DNA from: Paraburkholderia terricola
GTDB lineage: Bacteria; Pseudomonadota; Gammaproteobacteria; Burkholderiales; Burkholderiaceae
Length of the DNA: 64,000 nucleotides
Assembly (NCBI RefSeq): GCF_900142195.1
Contig: NZ_FRAB01000031.1
Location: 21,155 to 85,154 of the forward strand
Direction of reading: 5' to 3'
The notes under the pieces are model-generated. The model was given only the letters and a program-made list of their open reading frames with translations, was not told where the DNA came from and did not search any database. Both the position numbers and the translations under genes were made by a program. Positions 33,074 to 42,112 of this stretch are shown piece by piece (positions within the stretch are counted from its first letter, which is position 1; every line of letters starts with the position of its first letter).

Positions 33074-34996
33074 ATGGATATCTACAGCAGTTTCGCGACC
33101 CGCTTCGAGAAAACGCGAGAGGATGAACTCTCGCTCGAGGAGTATCTCGCGCTCTGCAAAGACAATCCCGCCGCGTACGCCACGGCTGGCGAACGCATGT
33201 TGACGGCAATCGGGGAACCGGAACAGATCGATACTCGCAACGATCCGCGCCTGTCGCGCATCTTCGCGAACAAGGTGATCAAGGTATACCCAGCGTTCCG
33301 TGAGTTCTACGGGATGGAAGAGGTGATCGAGCAGGTGGTCGCGTACTTCCGGCATTCGGCCCAGGGTCTCGAGGAAAAGAAACAGATTCTCTATCTGCTG
33401 GGCCCGGTCGGCGGCGGCAAATCGTCGATCGCGGAGCGTTTGAAGCAGCTCATGGAACGCGTGCCGTTCTATGCGATCAAGGGCTCGCCGGTCAACGAGT
33501 CGCCGCTCGGCCTGTTCGATTACGACGAGGACGGTCCGATCCTCGAAGAGCAATATGGAATTCCACGCCGCTACCTCAAAAGCATTCTGAGCCCGTGGGC
33601 GGTCAAGCGCCTGCACGAATATAACGGCGACATCCGCAAGTTCCGCGTGGTGCGCCGCTATCCGTCGATCCTTCGCCAGATCGGTATCGCCAAGACCGAG
33701 CCGGGTGACGAGAACAATCAGGACATCTCGTCGCTGGTCGGCAAGGTCGACATCCGCAAGCTCGAACAGTACGCGCAAGACGACGCCGACGCATACAGCT
33801 ACTCGGGCGGCTTGTGTCTCGCGAATCAGGGCCTGCTCGAATTCGTCGAAATGTTCAAGGCGCCGATCAAGGTGTTGCATCCGCTGCTCACCGCGACCCA
33901 GGAAGGCAACTTCAAGGGCACGGAAGGCTTCGGCGCGATTCCTTTCGACGGCGTGATCCTAGCCCACTCGAACGAGTCCGAATGGAAGGCGTTCCGCAAC
34001 AACCGCAACAACGAAGCACTGCTCGACCGGATCTTCGTGGTGAAGGTGCCGTACTGCCTGCGCTACAGCGAGGAAGTGAAGATCTACGAGAAGCTGCTGC
34101 GCAACTCGTCGCTGGCGAGTGCGGTATGCGCGCCCGGCACGCTGAAGATGATGGCGCAGATGTCGGTGCTCACGCGTTTGCAGGAGCCGGAGAATTCCAG
34201 CCTCTTCTCGAAGATGCAGGTCTACGACGGCGAGAATCTGAAGGATACCGATCCGAAGGCCAAGTCGTATCAGGAGTACCGCGATTTCGCGGGCGTGGAC
34301 GAAGGGATGACCGGCGTGTCGACCCGCTTCGCGTTCAAGATCCTGTCGCGGGTGTTCAACTTCGATTCCACCGAAGTCGCGGCGAATCCGGTGCATTTGA
34401 TGTACGTGCTCGAACAGCAGATCGAGCGCGAGCAATTCCCGCCGGAAACCGAGCAGAAGTATCTGTCGTTCATTAAAGACGTGCTGGCCTCGCGCTACGC
34501 CGAATTCATCGGCAAGGAGATTCAGACCGCGTATCTGGAGTCGTATTCCGAGTATGGTCAGAATATTTTCGATCGCTACGTGACGTACGCCGACTTCTGG
34601 ATTCAGGATCAGGAGTTCCGCGACCACGACACCGGCGAGAGTTTCGACCGTGCGGCGCTGAACGCCGAACTGGAGAAGATCGAGAAACCCGCGGGCATCA
34701 GCAACCCGAAGGACTTCCGCAACGAGATCGTGAACTTCGTGCTGCGCGCGCGTGCTGCCAATGCGGGCAAGAATCCCGCGTGGATCAGCTACGAGAAGCT
34801 GCGCGTCGTGATCGAAAAGAAGATGTTCTCGAACACGGAGGAACTGTTGCCGGTGATCTCGTTCAACGCCAAGGGCTCGGCGGAGGAACAACGCAAGCAC
34901 GAAGACTTCGTGAATCGCATGGTGACGAAGGGCTATACGCCGAAGCAGGTGCGCTTGCTGTGTGACTGGTATCTGCGCGTGCGCAAGTCGTCATGA
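33074..34996 (+). CDS. prkA: PrkA/YeaG serine protein kinase
   Basis: A 640-residue protein. An AAA-type N-terminal domain has Walker A GPVGGGKS at residues 110-117 (YLLGPVGGGKSSIAERLKQL), and the C-terminal half is the PrkA kinase-like domain. Family members (YeaG in E. coli) respond to starvation and stress. GAGGAGGT precedes the ATG. It heads the conserved prkA-yeaH-spoVR cluster, but unlike the next pair it is separated from yeaH by 275 bases of strongly structured sequence. Codon use is typical of the chromosome. Confidence 0.94.
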   Translation: MDIYSSFATRFEKTREDELSLEEYLALCKDNPAAYATAGERMLTAIGEPEQIDTRNDPRLSRIFANKVIKVYPAFREFYGMEEVIEQVVAYFRHSAQGLEEKKQILYLLGPVGGGKSSIAERLKQLMERVPFYAIKGSPVNESPLGLFDYDEDGPILEEQYGIPRRYLKSILSPWAVKRLHEYNGDIRKFRVVRRYPSILRQIGIAKTEPGDENNQDISSLVGKVDIRKLEQYAQDDADAYSYSGGLCLANQGLLEFVEMFKAPIKVLHPLLTATQEGNFKGTEGFGAIPFDGVILAHSNESEWKAFRNNRNNEALLDRIFVVKVPYCLRYSEEVKIYEKLLRNSSLASAVCAPGTLKMMAQMSVLTRLQEPENSSLFSKMQVYDGENLKDTDPKAKSYQEYRDFAGVDEGMTGVSTRFAFKILSRVFNFDSTEVAANPVHLMYVLEQQIEREQFPPETEQKYLSFIKDVLASRYAEFIGKEIQTAYLESYSEYGQNIFDRYVTYADFWIQDQEFRDHDTGESFDRAALNAELEKIEKPAGISNPKDFRNEIVNFVLRARAANAGKNPAWISYEKLRVVIEKKMFSNTEELLPVISFNAKGSAEEQRKHEDFVNRMVTKGYTPKQVRLLCDWYLRVRKSS

Positions 34997-35012
34997 TGCG
35001 CATTGCGTGCCG

Positions 35013-35035
35013 CCCGCGCGGTTCGGCCGCGCGGG
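35013..35035 (+). other. GC-rich hairpin directly after prkA
   Basis: CCCGCGCGG and CCGCGCGGG pair perfectly over nine bases around a TTCGG loop. There is no T run, so it is not a classical terminator; it may protect the prkA mRNA 3' end. Confidence 0.7.
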
Positions 35036-35041
35036 CACCTT

Positions 35042-35096
35042 GCGAGGCGCGAGCCGCATGGACATAGCTGTGCTGCGCATGCGGCTTGCGCCTCGC
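35042..35096 (+). other. 18-bp stem-loop between prkA and yeaH
   Basis: The arm at 35042-35059 (GCGAGGCGCGAGCCGCAT) pairs with 35079-35096 with one G-U wobble, around a 19-base loop. It is one of five hairpins in the intercistronic region. Confidence 0.75.
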
Positions 35097-35120
35097 CCGA
35101 AGTTAGTACAGTTGCATGGG

Positions 35121-35254
35121 ATCGGAGTAAGCGCTGAAGCGCCAACTCCGATCGACGTACGAGTGTATGGGATCGGAGTAAGCGCTGAAGCGCTAACTCC
35201 GATCGACGTACGAGTGTATGGGATCGGAGTAAGCGCTGAAGCGCTAACTCCGAT
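35121..35254. repeat. Three tandem 51-bp hairpin repeats between prkA and yeaH
   Basis: Copies begin at 35121, 35172 and 35223 with an exact period of 51 bases. Each carries a 32-base hairpin with arms ATCGGAGT...ACTCCGAT around a GCGCT-GA-AGCGC inner stem, and the first two copies are joined to the next by a spacer containing the palindrome CGTACG. Copies two and three are identical in the hairpin; copy one differs at one base. The period is a multiple of three, so apparent peptides such as YGIGVSAEALTPI arise in several frames, but coding is not supported. Confidence 0.9.
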
Positions 35255-35271
35255 CGACACGGGAGAGCGGT

Positions 35272-36543
35272 GTGCTTCATCAAATCATCGACCGCAGGTT
35301 AGCAGGCAAGAACAAAAGCATCGCCAATCGCGAACGCTTTTTGCGTCGCGTTAAGAACTACATTCGTCGCGCCGTCTCGGAAGCGGTTCGCGACCGGAGC
35401 ATCAAGGACATCCAGAACACCCAGAGCATCACGATTCCCCGCAAGGACATCGCGGAGCCGTCGTTCCGGCATGGCCCCGGCGGCAAGCGGGAAATGGTGC
35501 ATCCGGGCAATTCCGACTACATCCGCGGCGACAAGATCCAGCGCCCGCAAGGGGGCGGCGGCGGTGGCGGGGGCAATCAGGCCAGCAACGAGGGCGAGGG
35601 TCAAGACGACTTCGTGTTCGAACTGAGCCGCGAAGAATTCATGCAGTACTTCTTCGACGACCTCGAACTGCCGCGTCTCGTCAAAACCCATCTGATGGCC
35701 GTGCCCACGTGGAAAAGCATTCGCGCGGGCTGGGCCGCCGAAGGCACGCCGAACAACATCGACGTGGTCCGCTCGCTGCGCAGCGCGCTGGGCCGCCGCA
35801 TCGCGCTCGGTGCACCGCTCGTCAATCAGTTGCACGAGATGGAGCGGCAACTGGAGGTCATGAAGGCCGACCCCGACGACCGCCGCGACGAGATCAAGCT
35901 GCTCGAGGAAGAGATTCACCACCTGAAGGGACGCATCTGGCGCATTCCGTTTATCGACCCGTTCGATCTGCGCTATGTGAACCGGGTGAAGCAGCCCACG
36001 CCGTCGAGCCAGGCCGTGATGTTTTGTCTGATGGATGTGTCGGGTTCCATGGACGAGCAGCGCAAGGATCTCGCCAAGCGCTTTTTCATCCTGCTGTATC
36101 TGTTCCTCAAGCGTAATTACGAGCGCATCGAGGTCGTGTTCATCCGCCACCATACGCGCGCCGAGGAAGTCGACGAAGACACCTTCTTCCATTCGACCGA
36201 AAGCGGCGGCACGGTCGTGTCGAGCGCACTGGAGCTGATGCAGAAGGTAATGGAGGAGCGTTATTCGCCCACCGAATGGAACATTTACGGCGCGCAGGCG
36301 TCGGACGGCGACAACTGGACCGACGACTCGCCGAAGTGCCGCAAGATACTCGCGGATGACATCCTGGAGAAGGTGCGCTATTTTGCGTATATTCAGGTGA
36401 CGCCCGAAGAGCAGAACCTGTGGCTCGAATATGCGCAACTGGCCCTGAGCCAGCCGCACATGGCGATGAAGAAGGTCGAAACCGCGGCGGACATTTATCC
36501 GGTCTTTCGTGAGTTGTTTGAAAAGCAGGTGGCGTCCTCATGA
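35272..36543 (+). CDS. yeaH: YeaH/DUF444 von Willebrand-like protein
   Basis: A 423-residue cytosolic protein. The N-terminal half is basic and contains a Gly-rich stretch near residue 95; the C-terminal half has a von Willebrand A-like domain with the metal-site motif DVSGSMDEQRKDL (near residue 252). The DUF444/YeaH family is co-conserved with PrkA and SpoVR and acts in the same stress response, but the molecular role is unclear. The start is GTG with GGGAGAG upstream. Its stop codon overlaps the spoVR ATG (ATGA at 36540). Confidence 0.93.
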   Translation: MLHQIIDRRLAGKNKSIANRERFLRRVKNYIRRAVSEAVRDRSIKDIQNTQSITIPRKDIAEPSFRHGPGGKREMVHPGNSDYIRGDKIQRPQGGGGGGGGNQASNEGEGQDDFVFELSREEFMQYFFDDLELPRLVKTHLMAVPTWKSIRAGWAAEGTPNNIDVVRSLRSALGRRIALGAPLVNQLHEMERQLEVMKADPDDRRDEIKLLEEEIHHLKGRIWRIPFIDPFDLRYVNRVKQPTPSSQAVMFCLMDVSGSMDEQRKDLAKRFFILLYLFLKRNYERIEVVFIRHHTRAEEVDEDTFFHSTESGGTVVSSALELMQKVMEERYSPTEWNIYGAQASDGDNWTDDSPKCRKILADDILEKVRYFAYIQVTPEEQNLWLEYAQLALSQPHMAMKKVETAADIYPVFRELFEKQVASS

Positions 36544-38252
36544 CGACCAAGCATTTGCATAACGAAGCGCGCGGCTATCAGCCGGAGCGTGGAAAAGGCG
36601 TGCCGCAGCGTCAGTCGGGGCATGCCGAGGGTGGGGCGGATCAGGCAGGCGCCGCCACCGGAGCAGTCGACACCGCTGCAGCACGGGGACACACCGGAAC
36701 GCCCACTGAGGGGCAAAGGGAAGTCCGTATGAACGTAGCCGATAGAAGGCCTCTGCCGTGCCCGTCCGACTGGACCTTCGAGTTGATCGAAGAGTACGAC
36801 TCGCATATTGCTCGCGTCGCCGAGCAATATGAACTCGACGTCTATCCGATCCAGCTCGAACTCATCAGCGCCGAACAGATGATGGACGCCTACGCGTCCG
36901 TCGGCATGCCGGTGAACTACCGTCACTGGTCGTTCGGCAAACACTTTCTCTCCACCGAGAAAAGCTACCGTCGCGGGCAGATGGGGCTCGCGTACGAGAT
37001 CGTCATCAATTCGAATCCCTGCATCGCGTATCTGATGGAAGAGAACACGATGACGATGCAGGCGCTCGTCATCGCGCACGCGGCTTACGGGCACAACTCG
37101 TTCTTCAAGGGCAACTACCTGTTCCGGCTCTGGACGGACGCGCACGCGATCATCGATTACCTCGTCTACGCGAAGAACTACATCGCGGAGTGCGAGGAGC
37201 GTTTCGGGCTCGACCGGGTGGAGGAACTGCTCGATTCCTGCCATGCGTTGATGAATTACGGCGTGGACCGTTACAAGCGTCCGCAGAAGCTCTCGCTCGA
37301 AAAGGAATTCGCCGCGCGCCGCGAGCGCGAGGCGTATCTGCAATCGCAGGTGAACGAACTCTGGCGCACCTTGCCGACCCGGCACACGCCGTTGCCCGAG
37401 GAAATCGAGGAGCGCTATCCGCCGGAGCCGCAGGAAAACCTGCTGTATTTCGCGGAGAAGAATGCGCCGCTGCTGGAGCCGTGGGAGCGGGAAGTGATCC
37501 GCATCGTGCGCAAGGTCGGCCAGTATTTTTATCCGCAGCGGCAAACCCAGGTGATGAACGAAGGCTGGGCGACGTTCTGGCACTACACGCTGCTCAACAC
37601 GATGTACAACCAGGGCAAGCTGGAAGACGGCTTCATGATGGAGTTTCTCCATTCGCACAGCAACGTGGTCTATCAGCCGCCGGTCACGAAGCCTTACTAC
37701 AGCGGCATCAATCCGTATGCGCTCGGTTTTTCGATGATGAGCGACATTCGCCGGATCTGCGAGGCGCCAACCGACGAGGACCGCAAGTGGTTCCCGGAAC
37801 TCGCCGGCAGTCCGTGGCTGCCCGCCATGCACTACGCGATGCGCAACTTCAAGGACGAGAGTTTCGTCGCGCAGTATCTGTCGCCGCATCTGATCCGCGA
37901 AATGCGCCTCTTCTCCGTGCTCGACGACGACATGCGCGACGCGCTCGAAGTCTCCGCGATTCATGACGAAAGCGGCTATCAGTACGTGCGTCAGGCGTTG
38001 TCGCGGCAGTACGACATGCATCATCGCGAGCCGAACATTCAGGTGTGGGCGGTGAATACGCGTGGCGACCGGAGTCTGACGCTGCGGCATTTCATGAGCG
38101 ACAACCGGCATCTGTCATCGGATAGCGACGAGGTGCTCAAGCACATGGCGCGCTTGTGGCAGTTCGACGTCTATCTGGAAAGCGTCGATGAAAACGGCAC
38201 CGTGCGCAAGCGCTATGAGTGCCGCTATGTGCCGCCGGCGGTGAGGGCTTGA
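36540..38252 (+). CDS. spoVR: SpoVR family protein
   Basis: A 570-residue protein of the SpoVR/YcgB family. Conserved tracts include DWTFELIEEYDSHIARVAEQ, YDLDVYPIQLE-like sequence, HAAYGHNSFFKGNY and NEGWATFWHYTLLNTMY. The usual length is near 510 residues; here an extra 63 residues, hydrophilic and poor in predicted structure, precede the conserved part. The ATG at 36540 is coupled to yeaH, but an internal ATG at 36729 with AAGGGA upstream would give the standard length, so the true start is uncertain. Function is linked to the PrkA/YeaH response. Confidence 0.9.
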   Translation: MTTKHLHNEARGYQPERGKGVPQRQSGHAEGGADQAGAATGAVDTAAARGHTGTPTEGQREVRMNVADRRPLPCPSDWTFELIEEYDSHIARVAEQYELDVYPIQLELISAEQMMDAYASVGMPVNYRHWSFGKHFLSTEKSYRRGQMGLAYEIVINSNPCIAYLMEENTMTMQALVIAHAAYGHNSFFKGNYLFRLWTDAHAIIDYLVYAKNYIAECEERFGLDRVEELLDSCHALMNYGVDRYKRPQKLSLEKEFAARREREAYLQSQVNELWRTLPTRHTPLPEEIEERYPPEPQENLLYFAEKNAPLLEPWEREVIRIVRKVGQYFYPQRQTQVMNEGWATFWHYTLLNTMYNQGKLEDGFMMEFLHSHSNVVYQPPVTKPYYSGINPYALGFSMMSDIRRICEAPTDEDRKWFPELAGSPWLPAMHYAMRNFKDESFVAQYLSPHLIREMRLFSVLDDDMRDALEVSAIHDESGYQYVRQALSRQYDMHHREPNIQVWAVNTRGDRSLTLRHFMSDNRHLSSDSDEVLKHMARLWQFDVYLESVDENGTVRKRYECRYVPPAVRA

Positions 38253-38260
38253 TCCGGGGC

Positions 38261-38284
38261 GCTTGGTGCGTCGCTTGGTGCGCC
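38261..38284. repeat. 12-bp direct duplication after spoVR
   Basis: GCTTGGTGCGTC and GCTTGGTGCGCC stand in tandem starting eight bases after the spoVR stop codon. Confidence 0.55.
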
Positions 38285-38322
38285 CATAAAGCGCTGGCCA
38301 GATGAGCCGTCTGACTCGTCAA

Positions 38323-38364
38323 AAAAAGCCCCTCTGGGTCTGTGAAGGCCCAGAGGGGCTTTTT
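38323..38364. terminator. Strong bidirectional intrinsic terminator
   Basis: A 16-bp perfect stem (AAAAAGCCCCTCTGGG with its complement at 38349-38364) around a 10-base loop gives A and T runs on both sides. It closes the prkA-yeaH-spoVR transcript. Confidence 0.9.
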
Positions 38365-38594
38365 CTCGCTGGAACCTTTCGCGCCGTAAGGGGTTGGCGG
38401 CTCGCTCGCCGTTTCCCCGTGACGGCCCGCGCATAAACCTCCCATCTTTGTCTTGCGATTCTGTAAAATTCGCGCACGCGTGCCGGCCGTGACGCTCCGG
38501 TGCCACCGCGGCACCCACGCTATGCCACAGCGCGCGTTGTGAAGGCGGCAGCAAGACCGCGACCTCCGTTCAAAAGACAAGGAAAGACACAAGC

Positions 38595-39899
38595 ATGACC
38601 GACCTAACCGACCAAACCGTGGCCTCGGCTCACGACACACGACGCCGTATCTTCGCGATTGTTGGCGCTTCATCGGGCAATCTCGTCGAGTGGTTCGACT
38701 TTTACGTGTATTCGTTTTGCGCGCTGTATTTCGCGCCCGCGTTCTTCCCGAGCGGCAACACCACCACCCAGTTGCTCAATACGGCCGGCGTGTTCGCCGC
38801 GGGCTTTCTGATGCGTCCGATCGGCGGCTGGTTTTTCGGCCGACTCGCCGACAAGCACGGCCGCCGCATGGCGATGATGGTGTCGGTCTTCATGATGTGC
38901 GGCGGCTCGCTCGTCATCGCGGTGCTGCCCACCTATGCGCAGATCGGCGCGCTCGCGCCGGCGCTGCTGCTGGTCGCGCGGCTGTTCCAGGGCTTGTCGG
39001 TGGGCGGCGAATACGGCACCAGCGCGACTTACATGAGTGAAGTCGCGCTCAAGGGCCGGCGCGGTTTCTTCGCGTCGTTCCAGTACGTCACGCTGATCGG
39101 CGGCCAGTTGTGCGCGCTGCTGGTGCTGGTGGTCCTGCAACAGACGCTCTCCACCGAGGAACTGAAGGCGTGGGGCTGGCGCGTGCCGTTCGTGATCGGC
39201 GCGCTCGCGGCGTTGGTCGCGCTGTACCTGCGTAAATCGCTCGACGAAACCACCACCGCCGCGACGCGTCAACGCAAGGAAGCCGGCACGCTGCGCGGCC
39301 TGTGGATCCACCGGGTCGCGTTCATGACGGTGCTCGGCTTCACGGCGGGCGGCTCGCTGATCTTCTACACGTTCACGACCTACATGCAGAAGTACCTGGT
39401 CAACACGGCCGGCATGCACGCCAAGACGGCCAGCAACGTGATGACCGCGGCGCTGTTCGTCTACATGATCATGCAGCCGGCGTTCGGCGCGTTGTCGGAC
39501 CGCATCGGCCGGCGCCGTTCGATGCTGTTCTTCGGCTTCTTCGCGACGATCGGCACGGTGCCGCTGCTGCACGCGCTGAAAGACGTGACGAGCCCGTATG
39601 CGGCCTTCGGCCTGGTCGTGCTGGCGCTGGCGATCGTCAGCTTCTATACGTCGATCAGCGGTCTGATCAAGGCGGAGATGTTCCCGCCGGAAGTGCGCGC
39701 GCTCGGCGTGGGCTTGTCGTATGCGGTGGCCAACGCGATCTTCGGCGGCTCGGCGGAATACGTCGCGCTGTGGCTGAAGTCGGTGGGCAACGAGTCGATG
39801 TTCTACTGGTACGTCACCGCGCTGTGCGCGATCGCCGGCCTCGTCGCACTGCGCATGCGCGATCCGTCGAAAGAAGGGTATTTGCGTCACGAGCCGTGA
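38595..39899 (+). CDS. MFS alpha-ketoglutarate/dicarboxylate-type permease (KgtP-like)
   Basis: A 434-residue MFS carrier of the metabolite:H+ symporter group. The start tract GASSGNLVEWFDFYVYSFCA and FGRLADKHGRRMAM after helix 2 are typical of KgtP/ProP/ShiA-type proteins, as is FQGLSVGGEYGTSATYMSE in helix 4. Twelve membrane helices are expected. Alpha-ketoglutarate is the best guess, but shikimate or other organic acids are possible. The ATG at 38595 follows AAGGAAAG. It is monocistronic, between two terminators; the 342-bp gap before it holds only the repeat and terminator listed. Confidence 0.87.
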   Translation: MTDLTDQTVASAHDTRRRIFAIVGASSGNLVEWFDFYVYSFCALYFAPAFFPSGNTTTQLLNTAGVFAAGFLMRPIGGWFFGRLADKHGRRMAMMVSVFMMCGGSLVIAVLPTYAQIGALAPALLLVARLFQGLSVGGEYGTSATYMSEVALKGRRGFFASFQYVTLIGGQLCALLVLVVLQQTLSTEELKAWGWRVPFVIGALAALVALYLRKSLDETTTAATRQRKEAGTLRGLWIHRVAFMTVLGFTAGGSLIFYTFTTYMQKYLVNTAGMHAKTASNVMTAALFVYMIMQPAFGALSDRIGRRRSMLFFGFFATIGTVPLLHALKDVTSPYAAFGLVVLALAIVSFYTSISGLIKAEMFPPEVRALGVGLSYAVANAIFGGSAEYVALWLKSVGNESMFYWYVTALCAIAGLVALRMRDPSKEGYLRHEP

Positions 39900-39941
39900 G
39901 CGTGCAAGACGCCCGGACAGCGCGAATGAGCGCTGATTGAC

Positions 39942-39976
39942 AACGGCGGTCAGGGGCAACCCGGCCGCCGTTTTTT
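39942..39976 (+). terminator. Intrinsic terminator after the MFS permease
   Basis: AACGGCGG (39942-39949) pairs with CCGCCGTT (39965-39972) and is followed by a six-T run. Confidence 0.85.
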
Positions 39977-40022
39977 ATCGAAGCCGGCAACGCGCGATGC
40001 GGCAGCCGGGCAGGGACGCGCT

Positions 40023-40244
40023 TCAAGCCACCACGATGTCCGTGCCGAACGCATGCAGCAGATCGCGCAGCGCCTCGGCCTGCGCCATCTTCGCGCCGCT
40101 GCGCAAGTGAATCTGCACCGCGCGCCCGGCGATGCCGTCGACCGGATGCGCGAGCCACAACTCCACCGCGAGCCCGAGTCCCTCGGGCTGATTATCGACG
40201 ACCGGTTCGATCACGCGGGGCTTGAAACAGGCACTGTCGGACAT
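40023..40244 (-). CDS. Hypothetical protein, 73 residues
   Basis: A small soluble protein beginning MSDSACFKPRVIEPVVDNQP, with beta-rich middle (GRAVQIHLRSGAKMAQ) and a helical end (ALRDLLHAFGTDIVV). AAGGTGAG precedes the ATG. No domain was recognised. It is convergent with the MFS permease and upstream of nothing obvious; the adjacent gene at 40443 is on the same strand, 198 bases away. Confidence 0.62.
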   Translation of the reverse strand: MSDSACFKPRVIEPVVDNQPEGLGLAVELWLAHPVDGIAGRAVQIHLRSGAKMAQAEALRDLLHAFGTDIVVA

Positions 40245-40442
40245 GGCGGCTCACCTTGGGGCGGATGATGTTCGACTTCATCGTAATCAGCATGGCGCGC
40301 CGGACCAAGCAACAAATACGCGTTTGCTAAGCAGCGGATGCTTAGCAGAAAACGCGCATATCGCACGCGCTAGCCAGCTTCCGCAAACGATGAAATCAAC
40401 CCGCCGCTCATGCAGACGCTCATGCACACGCGTCATGAAGCG

Positions 40443-41525
40443 TCACACCGGCTCCGATTGCTCCGCGGCGAGTTCCTTGACGAGTTCCGTCACCGCCGCG
40501 GCCTGCCCGGCGGCCACACCGGGCACCGCGGCCACCGCCGCGACGGTGGCCGCGGCGGCGGCCTGCGGCCGTATGCGCAGCGCCGCGCGCGAGAGCATCA
40601 GCAGATGGTAGTAAAGCCGGATACTGAGCCCATACCTGTACGCGGACAGATGGGAGAGCGCGATCTTCAAGCCGCCGGGCGCCAGCCGATTCTTCGCATG
40701 GACCGAGACGACGATGGGCGCGAGACGGCGCAAGCTGAGCTTGCGCGAAGGCTCCAGTTGCGGCGGCAGCTTCAACGCCTTGACGAACGCATAGGCGCTC
40801 ACCGCCGCGGCGGCCGTGGTGCCGCGCGTGCGGTGCGAGATCGAGGTTGCCGTCTTGCGATACACCGACACGTAATCGTGCAGATAAAACACCTCACGCG
40901 CCGCGAGACAGAGTTCGGTGCCGAACACGAAATCGCAGCACACCGCGTATTCTTCCTTGTAGCCGATCCGTTTGACGAGTTTGGCGTCGGCCATCCAGCC
41001 GTTGTTGGGGAACATCTGGATCAAGCCGGTTCGGCCGGGCAGCGGCTGCAGGCCTTCGGCTTCTTTCGTCCGTCGAAACGCGGTGTTCAGGCGCGTGCTG
41101 GCCCGCAAGTCGATCGAGCCGGTGTGATCGGCCTCGTACTGATCGCCGAATGCCGCGTCCAGTCGGGGATGGCGCTTCCACAGCGACACCAGTTTCTCGA
41201 TGCCGTCCGTGGTGAGCAGGTCGTCGTCGTGAATCAGCGCGATCTTGTCGCCGCTCGCGCGCTCGAACAGGCTCGCCACATTGCGCGCCTGGCCGAGCGG
41301 CGGCTGATTGAGCGTATAACGCACGCGCGATTCCTTCCCATAGCGCGCGGCGATCATCTGCTGCGTCTGCGCGTTCCTCGAATCGTCGCCGATCAGAATC
41401 TCCAGATTGCCGTAGGTCTGCGCAAGACACGAATCGATACACTGCACGAGCAGTTCGGGACGCTCGCAGGTGGGCAGGCAAATCGAAACTTTAGGGCCCT
41501 TGAAGGAGGTTGAAGGGATGGACAT
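40443..41525 (-). CDS. Family 2 glycosyltransferase
   Basis: A 360-residue protein with a GT-A fold: VSICLPTCERPELLVQCIDS at the nucleotide-binding N-terminus, LEILIGDDSRNAQTQ, and the metal-binding DXD-like motif IHDDDLLTTDGIEKL near residue 99. The region NNGWMADAKLVKRIG fits the acceptor side. The C-terminus is an Ala/Val-rich tail (AAAAATVAAVAAVPGVAAGQ), possibly membrane-associated. The ATG at 41525 has a fair ribosome binding site and is preferred to a GTG at 41582. The upstream 210 bases are AT-rich, which suggests its own promoter or acquisition. Confidence 0.85.
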   Translation of the reverse strand: MSIPSTSFKGPKVSICLPTCERPELLVQCIDSCLAQTYGNLEILIGDDSRNAQTQQMIAARYGKESRVRYTLNQPPLGQARNVASLFERASGDKIALIHDDDLLTTDGIEKLVSLWKRHPRLDAAFGDQYEADHTGSIDLRASTRLNTAFRRTKEAEGLQPLPGRTGLIQMFPNNGWMADAKLVKRIGYKEEYAVCCDFVFGTELCLAAREVFYLHDYVSVYRKTATSISHRTRGTTAAAAVSAYAFVKALKLPPQLEPSRKLSLRRLAPIVVSVHAKNRLAPGGLKIALSHLSAYRYGLSIRLYYHLLMLSRAALRIRPQAAAAATVAAVAAVPGVAAGQAAAVTELVKELAAEQSEPV

Positions 41526-41737
41526 GGGCGTCGCCTTTGTTATCAGTTGAGGGGCGGCAGCCGGTTTGCTTGACGCACACATCGCTGCAAGCAGAAAAAT
41601 AGTTCATCACGTCAAAAAAATAATCGGTAATAAATAGGAAAAAATTGTCCGGCTTCTGAAAGGGTTTCAAAAGAAAAATTTGTGCGGCTTCGTCGCTGAA
41701 ACGCAGCAAAGCCGCCTCCCGTTTGGCGCTTGATATT

Positions 41738-41920
41738 TCAACCAACCGACGGTTCGCCTTCACCCGGTTTCTTGCCGGGACTGTCCGCCGGCGACTGATT
41801 GCGCCCTTCATCGTCGCGTTCCGGCAGCTTGCTCTTCTCGTTGTCGCTGTGCACGGCCGGTTGCGGATGCTCGATGTCGGCCGGCTTGTTTTTGGCGGGT
41901 TCCCTGGTGTCGCTCATCAT
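41738..41920 (-). CDS. Small hydrophilic protein, 60 residues
   Basis: A very hydrophilic, Pro/Glu/Lys-rich short protein (MMSDTREPAKNKPADIEHPQ and onward, ending EGEPSVG), probably disordered. AGGAG precedes the paired ATG codons at 41920 and 41917. Nothing identifies its function; such small charged proteins are common in this group of bacteria. Confidence 0.55.
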   Translation of the reverse strand: MMSDTREPAKNKPADIEHPQPAVHSDNEKSKLPERDDEGRNQSPADSPGKKPGEGEPSVG

Positions 41921-42112
41921 CTGGCTCCTGGTGTCGAAGACGCTTACACGCCAGCAAGGCTCGGACCCGCGCGCGAATTCCGCGGTGCGGCTCATGCCTT
42001 GCCCGGCGGAGCGCAACGGACCTGGTAGCGCCCCTTCCTGATAAACGAGGGCTTGACCGGGTGGGCCTTTCAGCGCACCGTGAAGCGGAAACACATCTCG
42101 CGGGGGCCCGAT

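Noticed and set aside
35121..35254. Possible CRISPR array
   Set aside because: Only three copies, with identical spacers and no cas genes; the units are contiguous hairpin repeats.
34962..35354. Frames with repeated peptides such as YGIGVSAEALTPI across the prkA-yeaH spacer
   Set aside because: The repeats are 51 bp, so all frames stay open by arithmetic. The DNA is strongly palindromic and overlaps the ends of two real genes; coding is unlikely.
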